This document shows positions 63,441 to 64,000 of a stretch of 64,000 nt of DNA, one piece after another. Under the pieces are notes generated by a model. The model made no database searches and was not told the DNA's origin. It worked only from the letters and a program-made list of their open reading frames with translations. The position numbers and the translations under genes were made by a program. Numbering within the stretch: position 1 is the stretch's first letter; the number at the start of each line of letters is the position of its first letter. Origin of the DNA: JACCTU01 sp963809175 (lineage in GTDB: Bacteria; Actinomycetota; Thermoleophilia; Gaiellales; Gaiellaceae); NCBI GenBank assembly GCA_963809175.1, contig CAWEIK010000001.1, positions 1,426,001 through 1,490,000 of the forward strand, in the 5' to 3' direction.

Positions 63441-64000
63441 TCGACACCCATGCGCACCTCGACGCGTGCGCGGACCCACCTGACGAGCTCGTTCGCCGCG
63501 CGCGCGAGGCCGGCGTCGGGCGAATCCTCACCGTCGGCACGACGATCGAACGCTGCCGGACCGCGCTCGAGCTCGCGGACGGATACGGGGAGGTCTTCGC
63601 GATCCTCGGGATCCATCCGCACGAGGCCTCGGACGACCACGACCTCGATGCGCTCCGCGACCTGCTCGCGCACCCACGTGCGGTCGCAGTCGGCGAGACG
63701 GGCCTCGACTTCTTTCGCGACTACGCCCCGCACGACCGCCAGCGCGCGCTCTTCCGGCAACACCTCGAGCTTGCCTCCGAGCTCGGAAAGCCGGTCGTGA
63801 TCCACAACCGCGCTGCCGACGAAGCCGTGCTCGAAGAGCTCGCGTCGTTCGACGGCACCGTCGTACTGCACTGCTTCTCGTATCCGTCCGCGCTGCCCGC
63901 CGCGCTCGAGCGCGGGTACTACGTCTCGTTCGCCGGCAACGTGACGTACAAGAACGCGTCCGACCTCAGGCTCGCGGCGACGCAGGTCCCGCTCGACCGC
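63437..64000 (+). CDS. tatD: TatD-family metal-dependent DNase, partial at the window end
   Basis: 188 codons from GTG at 63437, cut by the window end. IDTHAHLDA (HxH metal site), GIHPHEA, VGETGLDFFRDYAPHDRQR and KPVVIHNR are the TatD signature. TatD is a 3'-5' exonuclease-like hydrolase in DNA repair or turnover. Confidence 0.94.
   Translation, partial: MIDTHAHLDACADPPDELVRRAREAGVGRILTVGTTIERCRTALELADGYGEVFAILGIHPHEASDDHDLDALRDLLAHPRAVAVGETGLDFFRDYAPHDRQRALFRQHLELASELGKPVVIHNRAADEAVLEELASFDGTVVLHCFSYPSALPAALERGYYVSFAGNVTYKNASDLRLAATQVPLDR

Overview
The window is a gene-dense, very GC-rich stretch of what looks like an actinobacterial chromosome. My best guess is a soil or sediment member of the class Thermoleophilia (Gaiellales/Solirubrobacterales-like). 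The grounds are a phosphatidylinositol pathway (inositol-3-phosphate synthase, CDP-alcohol phosphatidyltransferase, GT4 mannosyltransferase-like), the actinobacterial heat-shock operon order dnaK-grpE-dnaJ-hspR-clpB, a SARP/BTAD regulator, two very large LuxR-type ATPase (LAL) regulators and a Ser/Thr kinase. Class-level placement is inference. I saw no tRNA, rRNA, CRISPR array, phage or insertion sequence, and no gene-free stretch above 300 bp.

Layout. 1-2.0 kb (minus): phosphatidylinositol cluster. 2.1-7.4 kb (plus): ZIP-like membrane protein, LAL regulator 1, then a small operon (carboxymuconolactone decarboxylase-like protein, DUF6325-like protein, SHOCT-like small protein, a sulfatase remnant, RDD membrane protein). 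7.4-17.2 kb (minus): a roughly 10 kb run that begins with the dipeptidase PepD and continues through a membrane-anchored coiled-coil protein, a Dcu-type dicarboxylate transporter, an APC permease, ThrE, an MFS exporter, a class II glutamine amidotransferase and a phospholipase D-like protein. 17.3-20.6 kb (minus): SHOCT protein, DUF6325-like protein and a type I sulfatase. 20.7-34 kb: mostly membrane proteins, LAL regulator 2 with a formylglycine-generating enzyme, YihY/BrkB and NfeD-like proteins. 34-40.6 kb: flippase-like protein, second CDP-alcohol phosphatidyltransferase with PAP2, moaA, csbD, pepT, EamA. 40.7-47 kb: heat-shock operon. 47-51.6 kb: SARP regulator, kinase and cupin module. 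51.6-64 kb: small enzymes, pseudouridine catabolism with cytochrome P460, FmdB, LCP, ROK kinase, rsmI, M23 peptidase, metG, tatD.

The most interesting signal is a repeated 17-bp dyad, TCACCC-N5-GGGTGA. I found twelve copies between 2.07 and 33.93 kb, nearly all in promoter-proximal gaps, often about 35-50 nt before a start codon, and none in the rest of the window. It marks both LAL regulators, the sulfatase operon, the LAL2-FGE operon, the PepD run, both SHOCT genes and many membrane proteins. This suggests an undescribed cell-envelope/sulfatase regulon in which a sulfatase and its maturation enzyme are co-regulated from separate operons. A second signal is a set of three CTCAG direct repeats at exact 11-bp spacing, present once between the SARP gene and the kinase and once before the secreted cupin, the expected architecture of a SARP operator.

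About twenty single-base frame breaks interrupt otherwise well-conserved genes. Nineteen of them lie between 7.2 and 28.6 kb. Genes with such breaks are annotated over their full span and flagged. Assembly error is the simplest explanation, but it cannot be proved from the sequence alone.
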